A DNA stretch of 64,000 nt from Alicyclobacillus contaminans DSM 17975 (GTDB lineage Bacteria; Bacillota; Bacilli; Alicyclobacillales; Alicyclobacillaceae), in NCBI RefSeq assembly GCF_000429525.1, contig NZ_AUCA01000013.1, positions 1-64,000 on the forward strand. Reading direction: 5' to 3'. The first letter of the stretch is position 1. Each line of letters begins with the position of its first letter. Below, piece by piece: positions 18,344 to 28,900 of this stretch. The position numbers were made by a program, and so were the translations under genes. A model generated the notes under the pieces. That model had not been told where the DNA came from and did no database searches. It saw nothing but the letters and a program-made list of their open reading frames with translations.

Positions 18344-18889
18344 ATGGATAACCTTGAGAAACAGTGGTATGTGATTCACACGTACTCCGGTTATGAGAAC
18401 AAGGTCAAAAACAATCTGGAAAGCCGCGTTCAGACCATGGGCATGGAGGACAAGATCTTCCGTGTGCTCGTACCAACCGAGGAAGAGTTGGAGGTCAAGA
18501 ACGGCAAGAAAAAGGTCGTTCAGCGCAAGGTGTTTCCCGGATACGTCCTCGTGGAAATGATTATGACCGACGACTCTTGGTACGTCGTGCGCAATACGCC
18601 CGGTGTAACGGGGTTTGTGGGGTCCGCTGGCGGTGGCTCCAAACCGGTTCCTCTGCTGCCGAACGAGGTTCGCGACATTCTGCGGTCTACCGGCAAAGAG
18701 GAAGTGCGGACGCGAGTCGACTACGAGGTTGGGGAAGTTGTGCGCATTGTGGAGGGTCCGTTCGCGGATATGGTTGGCAATGTTGAGGAGATTCACGCGG
18801 ACCAGCAGAAACTGCGCGTGTTGGTTTCCATGTTTGGCCGCGAGACACCCCTGGAAGTCGACTTCTCACAGGTCGAGAAGCTGTCATAG
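18344..18889 (+). CDS. nusG: Transcription elongation and termination factor NusG
   Basis: NusG binds RNA polymerase and affects pausing. The 181-residue product has the NGN domain (QWYVIHTYSGYENKVK near the start) and a C-terminal KOW domain (V-R-I-V-E-G-P-F-A-D-M-V-G). ATG at 18344 was chosen by family length. No good ribosome-binding sequence is visible before it, which is odd for this operon; an upstream in-frame TTG at 18308 is less likely. Confidence 0.95.
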   Translation: MDNLEKQWYVIHTYSGYENKVKNNLESRVQTMGMEDKIFRVLVPTEEELEVKNGKKKVVQRKVFPGYVLVEMIMTDDSWYVVRNTPGVTGFVGSAGGGSKPVPLLPNEVRDILRSTGKEEVRTRVDYEVGEVVRIVEGPFADMVGNVEEIHADQQKLRVLVSMFGRETPLEVDFSQVEKLS

Positions 18890-19061
18890 CTTGAATGCGG
18901 CAGATCATAGGGGGAGCAGACTGCTTTCGCCTATTTTCTGTGACGCCCGTTGGGCGTCCATATAGCAGTGCTGTCGTTGGTCGCGAGATGGTCGCGGCGA
19001 ACGGCGAGTGGGAGGGCGAATGCCCGAAATAACCACGTTACGTGGCAGGGAGGTGGACGTG

Positions 19062-19490
19062 TTGCCGAAGAAGATTATCAAGGTTGTCAAACTGCAGATT
19101 CCTGCAGGGAAGGCCACCCCAGCGCCGCCGGTCGGTCCGGCTCTCGGTCAAGCGCAAGTCGGTAACATCATGGGTTTTTGTAAGGAATTCAACGCGCGCA
19201 CGGCAGATCAGGTCGGCCTCGTAATTCCTGTTGTGCTGTACGTTTACGAGGACAGGTCCTACACCTTTGACCTGAAGACGCCGCCGGCTGCGGTATTGCT
19301 GAAGAAGGCTGCCGGGATTGAGTCCGGTTCGTCCGAGCCGAACAAGAAGAAGGTTGCGACCGTGAAGCGCGCCAAAGTGCGCGAAATCGCGGAACAGAAG
19401 ATGGCAGACCTGAACGCGGCGACCGTGGAAGCAGCGATGCGGATGGTCGAAGGCACCGCCCGGAGTATGGGTATTCTGATTGAAGACTGA
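19062..19490 (+). CDS. rplK: 50S ribosomal protein L11
   Basis: L11 forms the GTPase-associated centre with 23S rRNA. The product, about 142 residues, has [19 protein letters not shown] and the C-terminal RNA-binding domain ending in [11 protein letters not shown] at 19062 has GGAGGTGG upstream and gives the family start; GTG at 19059 is nearly equivalent. A farther in-frame ATG at 19020, with GGAGGG upstream, would add 14 residues beginning MPEITTLRG. The 170-bp region from nusG holds a GACGCCC/GGGCGTC hairpin (about 18942–18958). Confidence 0.96.
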   Translation: MPKKIIKVVKLQIPAGKATPAPPVGPALGQAQVGNIMGFCKEFNARTADQVGLVIPVVLYVYEDRSYTFDLKTPPAAVLLKKAAGIESGSSEPNKKKVATVKRAKVREIAEQKMADLNAATVEAAMRMVEGTARSMGILIED

Positions 19491-19548
19491 CGCGGCAGCG
19501 TCAGGCGTGGGAGGCCTCGTGCCGCTCAACCACATGGAGGTGGAAAGA

Positions 19549-20253
19549 ATGGCTCGTATTTCTAAGCGCCGGGCGGCGGCGGAGAAGCTGGTGGACAAGA
19601 ACAAAATCTACGATCCCGCCGAAGCCATGGCCCTCGTAAAGCAGACGGCGTCTGCGAAGTTCGATGAGACCGTCGAGGTCGCCGTCCGTTTGGGCGTTGA
19701 CCCGAAAAAGCAAGACCAACAGATCCGCGGTGCGGTGGTCCTGCCGCACGGAACGGGGAAGACGGCACGCGTCCTGGTTTTCGCAAAAGGCGAGAAGGCA
19801 AAGGAAGCGGAAGCGGCTGGTGCCGATTATGTCGGCGATGACGACTACATTCAAAAGATTTCGCAGGGATGGTTTGATTTTGACGTGGTCGTCGCAACGC
19901 CGGACATGATGGGCGCTGTGGGGCGCCTTGGTCGGGTGTTGGGTCCGAAGGGCCTGATGCCAAACCCGAAAACCGGCACGGTCACCTTCGAGGTGGCGCG
20001 CGCAGTGTCGGAAATCAAAGCCGGTAAGATTGAGTATCGCGTGGATCGGCAAGGGAATGTCCACGCACCGATTGGCAAGGCTTCGTTTGAAGCCGAGCAG
20101 TTGCTGGAGAACTTCCGCACGCTGATAGATGCGTTGCAGAAGGCGAAGCCGGCTGCAGCCAAGGGGACGTTCTTCCGGAATGTGAGCATTTCCACAACGA
20201 TGGGCCCTGGCATCAAGGTGAACCCGTTGCGTGTGAGTGCGATTGCGGAGTAA
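19549..20253 (+). CDS. rplA: 50S ribosomal protein L1
   Basis: L1 builds the mobile stalk at the E site and often represses its own operon. The 234-residue product contains the family pattern [14 protein letters not shown] near residue 125–140. GGAGGTGG lies before ATG at 19549. It follows rplK by 58 bp. Confidence 0.97.
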   Translation: MARISKRRAAAEKLVDKNKIYDPAEAMALVKQTASAKFDETVEVAVRLGVDPKKQDQQIRGAVVLPHGTGKTARVLVFAKGEKAKEAEAAGADYVGDDDYIQKISQGWFDFDVVVATPDMMGAVGRLGRVLGPKGLMPNPKTGTVTFEVARAVSEIKAGKIEYRVDRQGNVHAPIGKASFEAEQLLENFRTLIDALQKAKPAAAKGTFFRNVSISTTMGPGIKVNPLRVSAIAE

Positions 20254-20269
20254 TCCTTGATTATGGAAC

Positions 20270-20298
20270 TTGACGACAGCTGTGCAGTCCGTTAGGAT
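20270..20298 (+). promoter_or_regulatory. SigA promoter of rplJ-rplL
   Basis: TTGACG (20270–20275) and TAGGAT (20293–20298) are 17 bases apart, just upstream of the L10 leader. Confidence 0.6.
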
Positions 20299-20304
20299 AA
20301 CGGT

Positions 20305-20392
20305 ATTGCATAGATAAGGATGAACCAGAGACAGTAGGTCCAGCGATGGATAATGGGAGACCGCCTACCGAGGTTCGCGACGATAGATGGAT
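20305..20392 (+). promoter_or_regulatory. L10 leader RNA (autoregulatory)
   Basis: The sequence has the conserved L10-leader blocks ACCAGAGACAGTAGGT (20323–20338) and CCTACCGAGGTT (about 20364–20375), which pair around an internal loop. In Firmicutes, L10(L12)4 binds this RNA to control rplJL. A terminator follows, so control is likely by attenuation. The 5' end is inferred from the promoter. Confidence 0.9.
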
Positions 20393-20430
20393 ATGTCGCG
20401 CCCTCCGGTTGGAGTGGCGCGACATTTTTA
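20393..20430 (+). terminator. L10-leader attenuator terminator
   Basis: ATGTCGCGCC (20393–20402) pairs with GGCGCGACAT (20416–20425), and inner CTCC pairs with GGAG around GGTT. A TTTTT run overlaps the end. It lies between the L10 leader and rplJ. Confidence 0.92.
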
Positions 20431-20481
20431 TCGGGAAGGTTCATCCGAAGAGAATGGAAAACGGGAGGTGCGTCCACAGGC

Positions 20482-20982
20482 ATGGCAGTTCGCGAGGAAA
20501 AGCAACAACTGGTCCGGGAAATTGCGGATCGACTGACGCGAAGCAAGGCCACCATCGTCACTGACTATCGCGGTCTGACGGTGGCCGAAGTCACTGAACT
20601 CCGCAAGCAGTTGCGCGAGGCAGGCATCGAGTACCACGTGTACAAGAACACGCTGACCCGCCGCGCTGCAGCGGAAGCGAATGTGGAAGGCATTGATCAA
20701 TACCTCACAGGTCCGTCCGCCATTGCGTTTGGATTTGACGATGTGGTGGCTCCGGCGAAGGTTCTGTTCGACTTTGCCAAGAAGCATAAGGCGCTCGAAC
20801 TGAAGGGCGGTATTGTGGAAGGTCGGGTTGTGACGGCGAAGGAAGTGGAGAGCCTCGCCAGCCTGCCGTCCCGCGAAGGGCTGCTGTCCATGCTGCTCAG
20901 CGTCCTGCAGGGGCCGATGCGGAATTTTGCCTACGCGGTCAAGCAGGTTGCAGAAAAGCAGGAAGGTGCCGCCACCGAGTGA
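20482..20982 (+). CDS. rplJ: 50S ribosomal protein L10
   Basis: L10 anchors L7/L12 dimers to the ribosome. The 166-residue product shows the family start [11 protein letters not shown], the TDYRGLTV segment, and a C-terminal helix binding L12. GGGAGGTG precedes ATG at 20482. Control is through the L10 leader; rplL follows. Confidence 0.97.
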   Translation: MAVREEKQQLVREIADRLTRSKATIVTDYRGLTVAEVTELRKQLREAGIEYHVYKNTLTRRAAAEANVEGIDQYLTGPSAIAFGFDDVVAPAKVLFDFAKKHKALELKGGIVEGRVVTAKEVESLASLPSREGLLSMLLSVLQGPMRNFAYAVKQVAEKQEGAATE

Positions 20983-21029
20983 GATTGCGGTTTGAAACTT
21001 TGGAACGAACATCATAGGAGGCGTTGATA

Positions 21030-21407
21030 ATGGCAAACGAAAAAGTTGCAGGCATTCTGGAAACCATCAAAGGCATGTCTGTTTTGGAACTGAACGACCT
21101 GGTCAAGGCCATTGAAGAGGAATTCGGCGTAACGGCGGCTGCTCCGGTGGCTGTGGTTGGCGGCGCTGCAGCAGGCGGCGACACTGCGGATGAGCAGACC
21201 GAATTCGACGTCATTCTGGCGAACGCGGGCGCGTCCAAGATCAATGTCATCAAGGTTGTCCGCGAGATCACCGGTCTCGGCCTGAAGGAAGCCAAGGAAT
21301 TGGTCGATGGCGCGCCGAAGCCGTTGAAGGAGAAGGTTGCGAAGGAAGAGGCGGAAAGCATCAAGGCGAAGCTCGAAGAAGCTGGCGCGACCGTCGAAAT
21401 CAAGTAA
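21030..21407 (+). CDS. rplL: 50S ribosomal protein L7/L12
   Basis: This is the acidic stalk protein that recruits translational GTPases. The 125-residue product has the N-terminal dimerisation helices, an Ala/Gly/Val-rich hinge (about 38–52), and the C-terminal domain with [26 protein letters not shown] precedes ATG at 21030. A terminator follows. Confidence 0.97.
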   Translation: MANEKVAGILETIKGMSVLELNDLVKAIEEEFGVTAAAPVAVVGGAAAGGDTADEQTEFDVILANAGASKINVIKVVREITGLGLKEAKELVDGAPKPLKEKVAKEEAESIKAKLEEAGATVEIK

Positions 21408-21426
21408 TCAAGCTTCCACACCATTG

Positions 21427-21453
21427 GGCACCCTGCGGAAGGGTGCCTTTTCT
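21427..21453 (+). terminator. Intrinsic terminator after rplL
   Basis: GGCACCCT (21427–21434) pairs with AGGGTGCC (21440–21447), followed by TTTTCT. Confidence 0.9.
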
Positions 21454-21506
21454 GTATCGGCGCAGAGCCCGCCGACTTGACCGTTCATCAGAAATGAGGG
21501 ATTGGC

Positions 21507-22112
21507 ATGGATGGGAACCACTACTATTCCACAAACCCGAGTTCAGACCGGCGCCCGGGACAGATTTCTGTACGGGTGCGCGGTGTGTCGCTGACGCTGC
21601 ACACGGACGCGGGCGTGTTCAGCCGCCGGGGGTTGGATTTCGGGACCCGGCTGTTGTTGGAAACTGTGGATCTGGATGCGGCGAGGGAGGTTGTGGACCT
21701 CGGCTGCGGCTATGGCGTGGTGGCGGCGGTGCTCGGCCGCGTGTATCCAGAGACACACTGGACATTGGTGGATGTGAATGCCCGCGCGATTGAACTGGCG
21801 GAGCAGAATACGCGGCATCTGGGGGATCGGCGTTTGGTGGTGCAGAGCGACGGATTCGCGGAACTGCCTGGGCTGATGGTCGATGCGGTGTTGCTGAATC
21901 CCCCCATCCGGGCGGGGAAAGCCGTAGTATACAGATTGTTTGAGGAAGCGAAGGCGCATTTGGTGGACGGTGGGAGTCTGTGGATTGTCATTCAGAAGAA
22001 GCAGGGGGCGCCGACAGCGCAGCGGAAGTTGGAAGAACTGTTTTCGGACGTCACCCTGGTGGAGCGCGCATCAGGCTATCACATTTTTCGCGCCGATAAA
22101 TTGCGCCCTTGA
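21507..22112 (+). CDS. ybxB: YbxB-like class I SAM-dependent methyltransferase (RsmC family)
   Basis: The 201-residue product has SAM-binding motif I VVDLGCGYGVVAAVL at about 62–76 and the nucleic-acid N6/N2-methyltransferase motif N-P-P-I-R near 132. This places it in the RsmC/RlmG-like group that methylates rRNA guanines. The target here is inferred. Position between rplL and rpoB is conserved in Bacilli. The stop overlaps the -35 of the rpoB promoter. Confidence 0.9.
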   Translation: MDGNHYYSTNPSSDRRPGQISVRVRGVSLTLHTDAGVFSRRGLDFGTRLLLETVDLDAAREVVDLGCGYGVVAAVLGRVYPETHWTLVDVNARAIELAEQNTRHLGDRRLVVQSDGFAELPGLMVDAVLLNPPIRAGKAVVYRLFEEAKAHLVDGGSLWIVIQKKQGAPTAQRKLEELFSDVTLVERASGYHIFRADKLRP

Positions 22113-22137
22113 CAGTCTTGAAGCCCTTTGATAAAGT
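22109..22137 (+). promoter_or_regulatory. Probable SigA promoter of rpoBC
   Basis: TTGACA (22109–22114) and TAAAGT (22132–22137) are 17 bases apart. It would give a leader of about 157 nt before rpoB. Confidence 0.6.
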
Positions 22138-22159
22138 TATTCAATGCAAACTCATTTGT

Positions 22160-22199
22160 AGGTGAAGGAATGAATAAAAATCCTCCACTTTGGCGATAG
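22160..22199 (+). other. Possible 9-residue leader peptide in the rpoB leader
   Basis: ATG at 22170 reads MNKNPPLWR and stops with TAG at 22197–22199. AGGTG at 22160–22164 gives a usable ribosome site. The ribosome site (22160–22169) can pair with TCCTCCACTT (22181–22190), with one mismatch and one G-U, so start access may be structure-dependent. A terminator hairpin follows 24 bases after the stop. Translation is not shown. Confidence 0.35.
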
Positions 22200-22222
22200 G
22201 TGAATAGTACTGCGTTTTCTGA

Positions 22223-22260
22223 AAATGTGGTTCCGCTGCGGCCTCATTTCTTTTTTGTTT
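22223..22260 (+). terminator. Terminator or attenuator inside the rpoB leader
   Basis: AAATG-T-GG-TT-CCG (22223–22235) pairs with CGG-CC-T-CATTT (22239–22249): ten pairs, a T·T mismatch and a TT bulge. It is followed by CTTTTTTGTTT. It lies downstream of the likely rpoB promoter and 42 bases before the rpoB start, so it must be conditional or leaky for rpoBC. Confidence 0.75.
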
Positions 22261-22301
22261 GATCCTATAGACATTTCAACTTCACATGAGGGGTGACGTA
22301 T

Positions 22302-25300
22302 TTGCAGGGACACATGGTCAAGTACGGGTGGCGTGAACGGCGCTCCTATTCGCGCATCCGCGAAGTGCTGGATCTGCCCAACCTCATTGAAATCCAGCAG
22401 AAGTCCTACGAATGGTTCCTTCGCGAAGGGCTGCGAGAGATGTTTGCAGACATTTCTCCCATTCAGGACTTCACTGGGAACCTCGTGCTGGAGTTCATTG
22501 ACTACAGCTTGGGAGAACCGAAGTACGACGTGGAGGAGTGCAAAGAGCGCGACGTTACATATGCGGCGCCGCTTCGTGTGAAAGTTCGTCTGATCAACAA
22601 GGAGACGGGCGAGGTCAAGGAACAGGAAGTGTTCATGGGAGACTTCCCGCTCATGACCGAAACGGGTACATTTGTGATCAATGGAGCGGAACGCGTCATT
22701 GTCAGCCAATTGGTCCGTTCGCCAAGTGTGTATTATAACAGCAAGATTGACAAGAATGGCAAGCGTACCTTCGCCGCCACAGTCATTCCGAACCGTGGAG
22801 CTTGGTTGGAGTTTGAAACCGACGCCAAGGATGTGGTGTACGTTCGCATAGATCGGACGCGCAAACTCCCCATCACGGTTCTTTTGCGTGCGTTGGGCCT
22901 CAGCACCGATGCGGAGATTATCAATTTGCTCGGTGAGGATGAGTACCTGCGCAATACGTTGGACAAAGACACAACCGACTCCACGGAACGCGCCCTGGTG
23001 GAGATTTACGAGCGGTTACGTCCCGGTGAACCGCCAACGTTGGAGAACGCTCGGGCGCTGTTGGCGTCGCGTTTCTTTGATCCAAAACGCTACGATCTCG
23101 CCAGTGTCGGCCGCTATAAGATCAACAAGAAGCTGCACATCAAGAACCGCCTGTTGAATCAGCGGTTGGCCGAGACGCTGGTGGACCTGGACTCCGGTGA
23201 AATCATCGCGGAGGCGGGGCAGGTCATCGACCGCCGTCTGTTGGACAAAATCATCCCGGCGTTGGAACGCAACGTCGGCCGTCTGGAGCTGAAGGCTACG
23301 CCGGAATTGACCGAAGACGAGGCGATTCGCCTGCAAATGGTGAAGATCTTCAGCCCGGTGGAGGACGGGAAGGTCATCCATGTCATCGGCAATGGATCTA
23401 TTCCACGCAACGTGAAGCATATCCTGCCTGCTGACATTCTGGCGGCAGTGAGTTATTTCTTCAACTTGCTGCACGGGGTCGGTACGACGGACGATATCGA
23501 CCATTTGGGCAACCGGCGTCTGCGTTCGGTCGGGGAACTCCTGCAGAACCAATTCCGCATCGGGCTGTCGCGGATGGAGCGGGTGGTCCGCGAGCGGATG
23601 TCGATTCAGGATGCCAGTGCCATCACGCCGCAGGCGCTCATCAACATTCGTCCGGTGATTGCGGCCATCAAAGAGTTTTTCGGATCGAGCCAGCTGTCCC
23701 AGTTCATGGATCAGACCAACCCGCTGGCGGAGTTGACGCACAAGCGGCGTCTGTCCGCGCTTGGGCCTGGCGGCTTGACCAGGGAACGCGCCGGTTTCGA
23801 AGTCCGCGACGTGCACTATTCGCACTATGGGCGGATGTGTCCGATTGAAACGCCGGAAGGTCCGAACATCGGGCTCATCAACTCGCTGTCCACGTACGCG
23901 CGGATCAACGAATACGGGTTTATTGAAACACCGTATCGCCGGGTGAATCCGGACACGGGTGAAGTGACGGATCAAATCGATTACCTGACCGCCGACGAAG
24001 AGGAAAACTACATCGTGGCACAGGCGAACGCAAAGTTGACCGAGGACAACTTCTTTGCGGAGCAGGAAGTTGTGGCGCGGTATCGCGGCGACATTCTGTC
24101 CGTGCCGCGGGAGCGGATTGACTACATGGATGTGTCGCCGAAGCAGGTCGTCTCGGTGGCGACGGCGCTGATTCCATTCCTCGAAAACGACGACGCCAAC
24201 CGCGCGCTGATGGGTTCGAACATGCAGCGCCAGGCCGTGCCGTTGCTGGTTCCGGACGCTCCTTATGTGGGCACGGGCATGGAACACCAGGCGGCCAAGG
24301 ATTCCGGGGTTTGCGTGGTGGCGAAACGCGACGGTGTGGTGGAACGCGTCACCGCTCGTGAGATTTGGGTGCGCGCCAAGCATGAAGTGGACGGCAAAGT
24401 GGTCTTGGGCGATTTGGATAAATATCACCTGCTGAAGTTTACGCGCTCCAACCAAAACACGTGCATCAACCAGCGCCCGATTGTGTCCGAGGGACAGGAG
24501 GTCAAGGCGGGCGACATCATCGCCGACGGGCCGGCAACGGACCAGGGCGAACTGGCGCTCGGACGCAACGTGCTGGTCGCGTTCATGACATGGGAAGGGT
24601 ACAACTACGAAGACGCCATCCTTCTATCCGAGAAGGTGGTGAAAGAGGACATCTACACCTCCATTCACATTGAGGAATATGAGTTGGAGGCGCGGGATAC
24701 GAAGCTCGGGCCGGAAGAAATCACTCGCGATATTCCCAACGTGGGCGAGGACGCGCTGCGCAACCTCGACGAACGCGGCATTATCCGGATTGGGGCCGAG
24801 ATCCAGGCGGGCGACATTCTGGTGGGCAAGGTGACGCCGAAGGGCGTGACCGAGCTGACCGCTGAAGAACGGTTGCTGCATGCCATCTTTGGCGAAAAGG
24901 CCCGCGAAGTGCGCGACACGTCGCTGCGGGTGCCGCACGGCGGCGCGGGCATCGTGGTGGACGTGAAGGTGTTCACCCGGGAGAATGGAGACGAGCTGCC
25001 GGCGGGTGTGAACCAACTCGTACGCGTCTACATTGCGCAGAAACGGAAGATTTCCGAAGGTGACAAGATGGCGGGCCGCCACGGAAACAAAGGTGTGGTG
25101 GCGCGGATTCTGCCGGAAGAGGATATGCCGTTCCTGGCCGATGGAACGCCCGTCCAAATTGTGTTGAATCCGTTGGGCGTGCCTTCCCGCATGAATATCG
25201 GGCAGGTGTTGGAAACCCACCTGGGCATGGCCGCCAAGGCGCTCGGAATTCGCATTGCGACGCCGGTGTTCGACGGGGCGCATGCGGAAGACGTGTTCGA

Positions 25301-25832
25301 CACACTGGAGGAAGCGGGGTTTCCGCGGGACGGAAAACAGGTGCTGTACGACGGGCGGACGGGTGAACCGTTCGACAACCGGGTCACCGTCGGATATGTG
25401 TACATGTTGAAACTGCATCACCTGGTTGACGATAAAATTCACGCTCGCTCCACCGGTCCGTACTCGCTGGTTACGCAGCAACCGCTCGGCGGTAAAGCGC
25501 AATTCGGTGGGCAACGCTTCGGTGAAATGGAAGTGTGGGCGCTCGAGGCATACGGCGCGGCATACACACTGCAGGAGATCCTCACCGTCAAGTCGGACGA
25601 TGTGGTGGGCCGCGTGAAGACGTACGAAGCCATTGTCAAGGGCGAGAACGTGCCTGAACCCGGCGTGCCGGAGTCGTTCAAGGTGTTGATTAAAGAGCTT
25701 CAAAGCCTGGGCATGGACGTCAAGATTCTCAGTGAAGATGAGCAAGAGATCATCATGCGGGAGATGGATGAAGACGAGGACGCGGGAGAGAAGCTGAACC
25801 TCAATCTGGAAGCCCACGAGGTGGGAGAGTAA
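22302..25832 (+). CDS. rpoB: RNA polymerase beta subunit
   Basis: RpoB is the beta subunit of the catalytic core. The 1176-residue product aligns by eye to B. subtilis RpoB throughout. The rifampicin-pocket segment ([10 protein letters not shown] then T-H-K-R-R-L-S-A-L) is of the sensitive type. Later motifs include [13 protein letters not shown]. Start TTG at 22302, eight bases after GAGGGG, matches the TTG start and first residues known in B. subtilis; GTG at 22293 overlaps the ribosome site. A terminator-bearing leader precedes it. Confidence 0.97.
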   Translation: MQGHMVKYGWRERRSYSRIREVLDLPNLIEIQQKSYEWFLREGLREMFADISPIQDFTGNLVLEFIDYSLGEPKYDVEECKERDVTYAAPLRVKVRLINKETGEVKEQEVFMGDFPLMTETGTFVINGAERVIVSQLVRSPSVYYNSKIDKNGKRTFAATVIPNRGAWLEFETDAKDVVYVRIDRTRKLPITVLLRALGLSTDAEIINLLGEDEYLRNTLDKDTTDSTERALVEIYERLRPGEPPTLENARALLASRFFDPKRYDLASVGRYKINKKLHIKNRLLNQRLAETLVDLDSGEIIAEAGQVIDRRLLDKIIPALERNVGRLELKATPELTEDEAIRLQMVKIFSPVEDGKVIHVIGNGSIPRNVKHILPADILAAVSYFFNLLHGVGTTDDIDHLGNRRLRSVGELLQNQFRIGLSRMERVVRERMSIQDASAITPQALINIRPVIAAIKEFFGSSQLSQFMDQTNPLAELTHKRRLSALGPGGLTRERAGFEVRDVHYSHYGRMCPIETPEGPNIGLINSLSTYARINEYGFIETPYRRVNPDTGEVTDQIDYLTADEEENYIVAQANAKLTEDNFFAEQEVVARYRGDILSVPRERIDYMDVSPKQVVSVATALIPFLENDDANRALMGSNMQRQAVPLLVPDAPYVGTGMEHQAAKDSGVCVVAKRDGVVERVTAREIWVRAKHEVDGKVVLGDLDKYHLLKFTRSNQNTCINQRPIVSEGQEVKAGDIIADGPATDQGELALGRNVLVAFMTWEGYNYEDAILLSEKVVKEDIYTSIHIEEYELEARDTKLGPEEITRDIPNVGEDALRNLDERGIIRIGAEIQAGDILVGKVTPKGVTELTAEERLLHAIFGEKAREVRDTSLRVPHGGAGIVVDVKVFTRENGDELPAGVNQLVRVYIAQKRKISEGDKMAGRHGNKGVVARILPEEDMPFLADGTPVQIVLNPLGVPSRMNIGQVLETHLGMAAKALGIRIATPVFDGAHAEDVFDTLEEAGFPRDGKQVLYDGRTGEPFDNRVTVGYVYMLKLHHLVDDKIHARSTGPYSLVTQQPLGGKAQFGGQRFGEMEVWALEAYGAAYTLQEILTVKSDDVVGRVKTYEAIVKGENVPEPGVPESFKVLIKELQSLGMDVKILSEDEQEIIMREMDEDEDAGEKLNLNLEAHEVGE

Positions 25833-25932
25833 CGCCGCGTGAAGGACGCATGATCCTGCACCACGGTCGGCCTGTGGCAAAGCGATAGCGCAGGTTGGAC
25901 GCGCGTGTCTCGCATCAGGATTCCGTCAGGGG

Positions 25933-25963
25933 ATGCCGCCGGCCCAAGGGGTGCGGGCGGCAT
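25933..25963 (+). other. Hairpin in the rpoB–rpoC spacer
   Basis: ATGCCGCC (25933–25940) pairs with GGCGGCAT (25956–25963). It lies 30 bases before the rpoC start and has no T run, so it is not a terminator. An RNA processing or stability role is possible. The rest of the 160-bp spacer shows a weaker CCTGC/GCAGG fold and nothing else recognised. Confidence 0.5.
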
Positions 25964-25992
25964 GCCTGCAGTGATGAAAGGGAGGGTGCCCC

Positions 25993-28900
25993 TTGCTGGA
26001 CGTTAACAACTTTGAGTTCATGAAAATTGGGCTCGCTTCACCGGAGAAGATTCGCTCCTGGTCGCATGGTGAAGTCAAAAAGCCGGAGACCATCAACTAC
26101 CGAACCCTTCGCCCGGAAAAAGAGGGCCTGTTCTGTGAACGCATTTTTGGTCCTCAACGCGACTGGGAGTGTCATTGCGGCAAATACAAGCGCGTGCGGT
26201 ACAAGGGTGTTGTCTGTGATCGCTGCGGCGTTGAGGTGACGCGCGCGAAGGTGCGTCGCGAACGGATGGGGCACATTGAACTGGCCGCGCCCGTTTCGCA
26301 TATCTGGTACTTCAAGGGCATCCCGAGCCGTATGGGTCTCGTCCTGGATATGTCCCCGCGGGCCCTGGAAGAAGTGATTTACTTCGCTTCCTATGTTGTG
26401 ACGGACCCGGGGGATACGCCGCTGGAGAAAAAGCAATTGCTCAGCGAAAAGGAGTACCGCTCCTACCGCGAGAAATACGGATACGCGTTCGAAGCCGGCA
26501 TGGGCGCGGAAGCCATCAAGAAGCTGCTGGTGGATATCGACCTGGACAAAGAGGTCGAGCTCCTGAAGGAAGAACTGCGGACCGCGCAGGGGCAGCGGCG
26601 GAACCGCGCCATCAAGCGGCTGGAGGTCCTCGAAGCGTTCCGGACGTCCGGCAATGAGCCGAGCTGGATGATTCTCGAGGCCCTGCCGGTGATTCCGCCC
26701 GACCTGCGGCCGATGGTGCAGTTGGACGGTGGACGGTTCGCAACGTCCGACCTGAATGACCTGTATCGGCGGGTGATTAACCGAAACAACCGCCTGAAGC
26801 GGTTGTTGGATCTGGGCGCGCCCGACATCATTGTGCAGAACGAGAAGCGCATGCTTCAGGAGGCGGTCGACGCCCTGATTGACAACGGTCGTCGTGGACG
26901 TCCGGTCACCGGCCCCGGCAACCGCCCGTTGAAATCCCTGTCGCACATGCTGAAGGGGAAACAGGGGCGGTTCCGTCAGAACCTGCTCGGTAAGCGCGTG
27001 GACTACTCCGGCCGTTCCGTCATCGTGGTGGGACCGGAACTGCGCATGTACCAGTGCGGTCTGCCGAAGGAAATGGCGCTGGAGCTGTTCAAGCCGTTTG
27101 TTATGAAGGAATTGGTGGCCCGCGGATTGGCGCATAACATCAAGAGCGCGAAGCGGAAAGTGGAGCGTGTGTCGCCGGAAGTGTGGGACGTGGTGGAGGA
27201 TGTCATCAAGGAACACCCGGTTCTGCTCAATCGCGCCCCCACGCTGCACCGTCTGGGTATTCAGGCGTTTGAACCGGTGTTGGTGGAGGGCCGCGCCATC
27301 AAACTGCACCCGTTGGTGTGCACCGCCTATAACGCGGACTTCGACGGGGACCAAATGGCCGTGCACGTTCCGCTCTCCGCGGAAGCGCAGGCTGAGGCGC
27401 GTTTGTTGATGTTGGCGGCACACAACATTCTCAACCCGAAAGATGGCAAGCCCGTGGTCACGCCGACCCAGGACATGGTCCTTGGGCCGTACTATCTGAC
27501 CATCGAAATTCCGGGAGCGAAGGGCGAAGGCAACGTCTATGCCGATCCGGACGAGGTGTTGTACGCCTATCAGCAGGGGCTGATTGACGTTCACGCCCGG
27601 GTCGCTTTGCCGGCTCGTTCTCTCGGGAAGACGTCGTTCACAGCGGCGCAGCAGGATGCCATGCTGATCACGACGGCCGGGAAGCTGATTGTGAACGAAA
27701 TTTTCCCGAAGGACTTCCCGTACCTGCACAGCGGCAGCAAGCAGAACCTGTTGGTTGGCACGCCGGACGAGACGTTTGTGTTTGAGAAGGGTGTCAATCT
27801 GCGGGAGCGCATTCAGCAGCGCCCGATTCCGAAGGCCATCATCAAGAAGGACCTGGGAAATATTCTGGCCGAGTGCTTCCGGAGATATGGCACCACCATG
27901 ACGTCGGAAATCCTCGACCGCGTCAAGCGGCTCGGGTTCCATTACTCCGCGCAGGCGGGCATCACCATCTCCGTCGCAGACATTGTTGTGCCGGAGCAAA
28001 AGGCGACCATCATCGCCGAGGCGGAGGCCAAAGATCGGAAATTGGTCCAACAGTACCGCCGAGGCCTGATCACGGACGAAGAGAAGTACGTCTCGTTCAG
28101 TCAAATCTGGAGCGAGGCGAAGGAACGCCTGTCCGAGACGTTGATGGAAAGCATGGACGAGTTGAACCCGATTTACATGATGGCCACCTCCGGTGCCCGC
28201 GGGAGCAATTCGCAGATCACGCAGCTGGCTGGTATGCGCGGATTGATGGCGAACCCGTCCGGCGAGATCATTCAGATGCCCATTAAGTCCAACTTCCGTG
28301 AGGGTCTGTCGGTGTTGGAGTACTTCATTTCCACCCACGGGGCCCGGAAGGGCTTGGCGGACACGGCGCTGCGGACGGCGGACTCTGGATACCTCACCCG
28401 ACGGTTGGTCGACGTGGCGCAGGACACGATTGTACGCCAGATTGACTGCGGCACCGACAAAGGGCTGCGCGTGGCGGAGATCCGGGATGGTCGAGAGGTC
28501 ATCGAAGATCTGTATGATCGCCTGGAGGGCCGCGTGGCGTTCCAGGATGTGTACCATCCGGAGACGGGCGAAAAACTGGTGTCCAAGAACGAGTTGATTG
28601 ACGCGGCGACCGCAACACGTATCGTGGAAGCGGGCATCAAGGAAGTGTACATCCGCTCCGTGCTCACCTGCCGCACGCGCCACGGCGTCTGCGTGAAGTG
28701 CTACGGCAAGAACCTTGCGACGGGCAAGATGGTGGAAATCGGCGAAGCAGTCGGTATCATTGCCGCTCAGTCCATCGGTGAGCCGGGTACGCAGTTGACG
28801 ATGCGCACGTTCCACACCGGCGGCGTCGCCGGCGACGACATCACCCAAGGTTTGCCGCGTATCCAAGAGCTGTTCGAGGCGCGCAACCCGAAGGGTCAGG

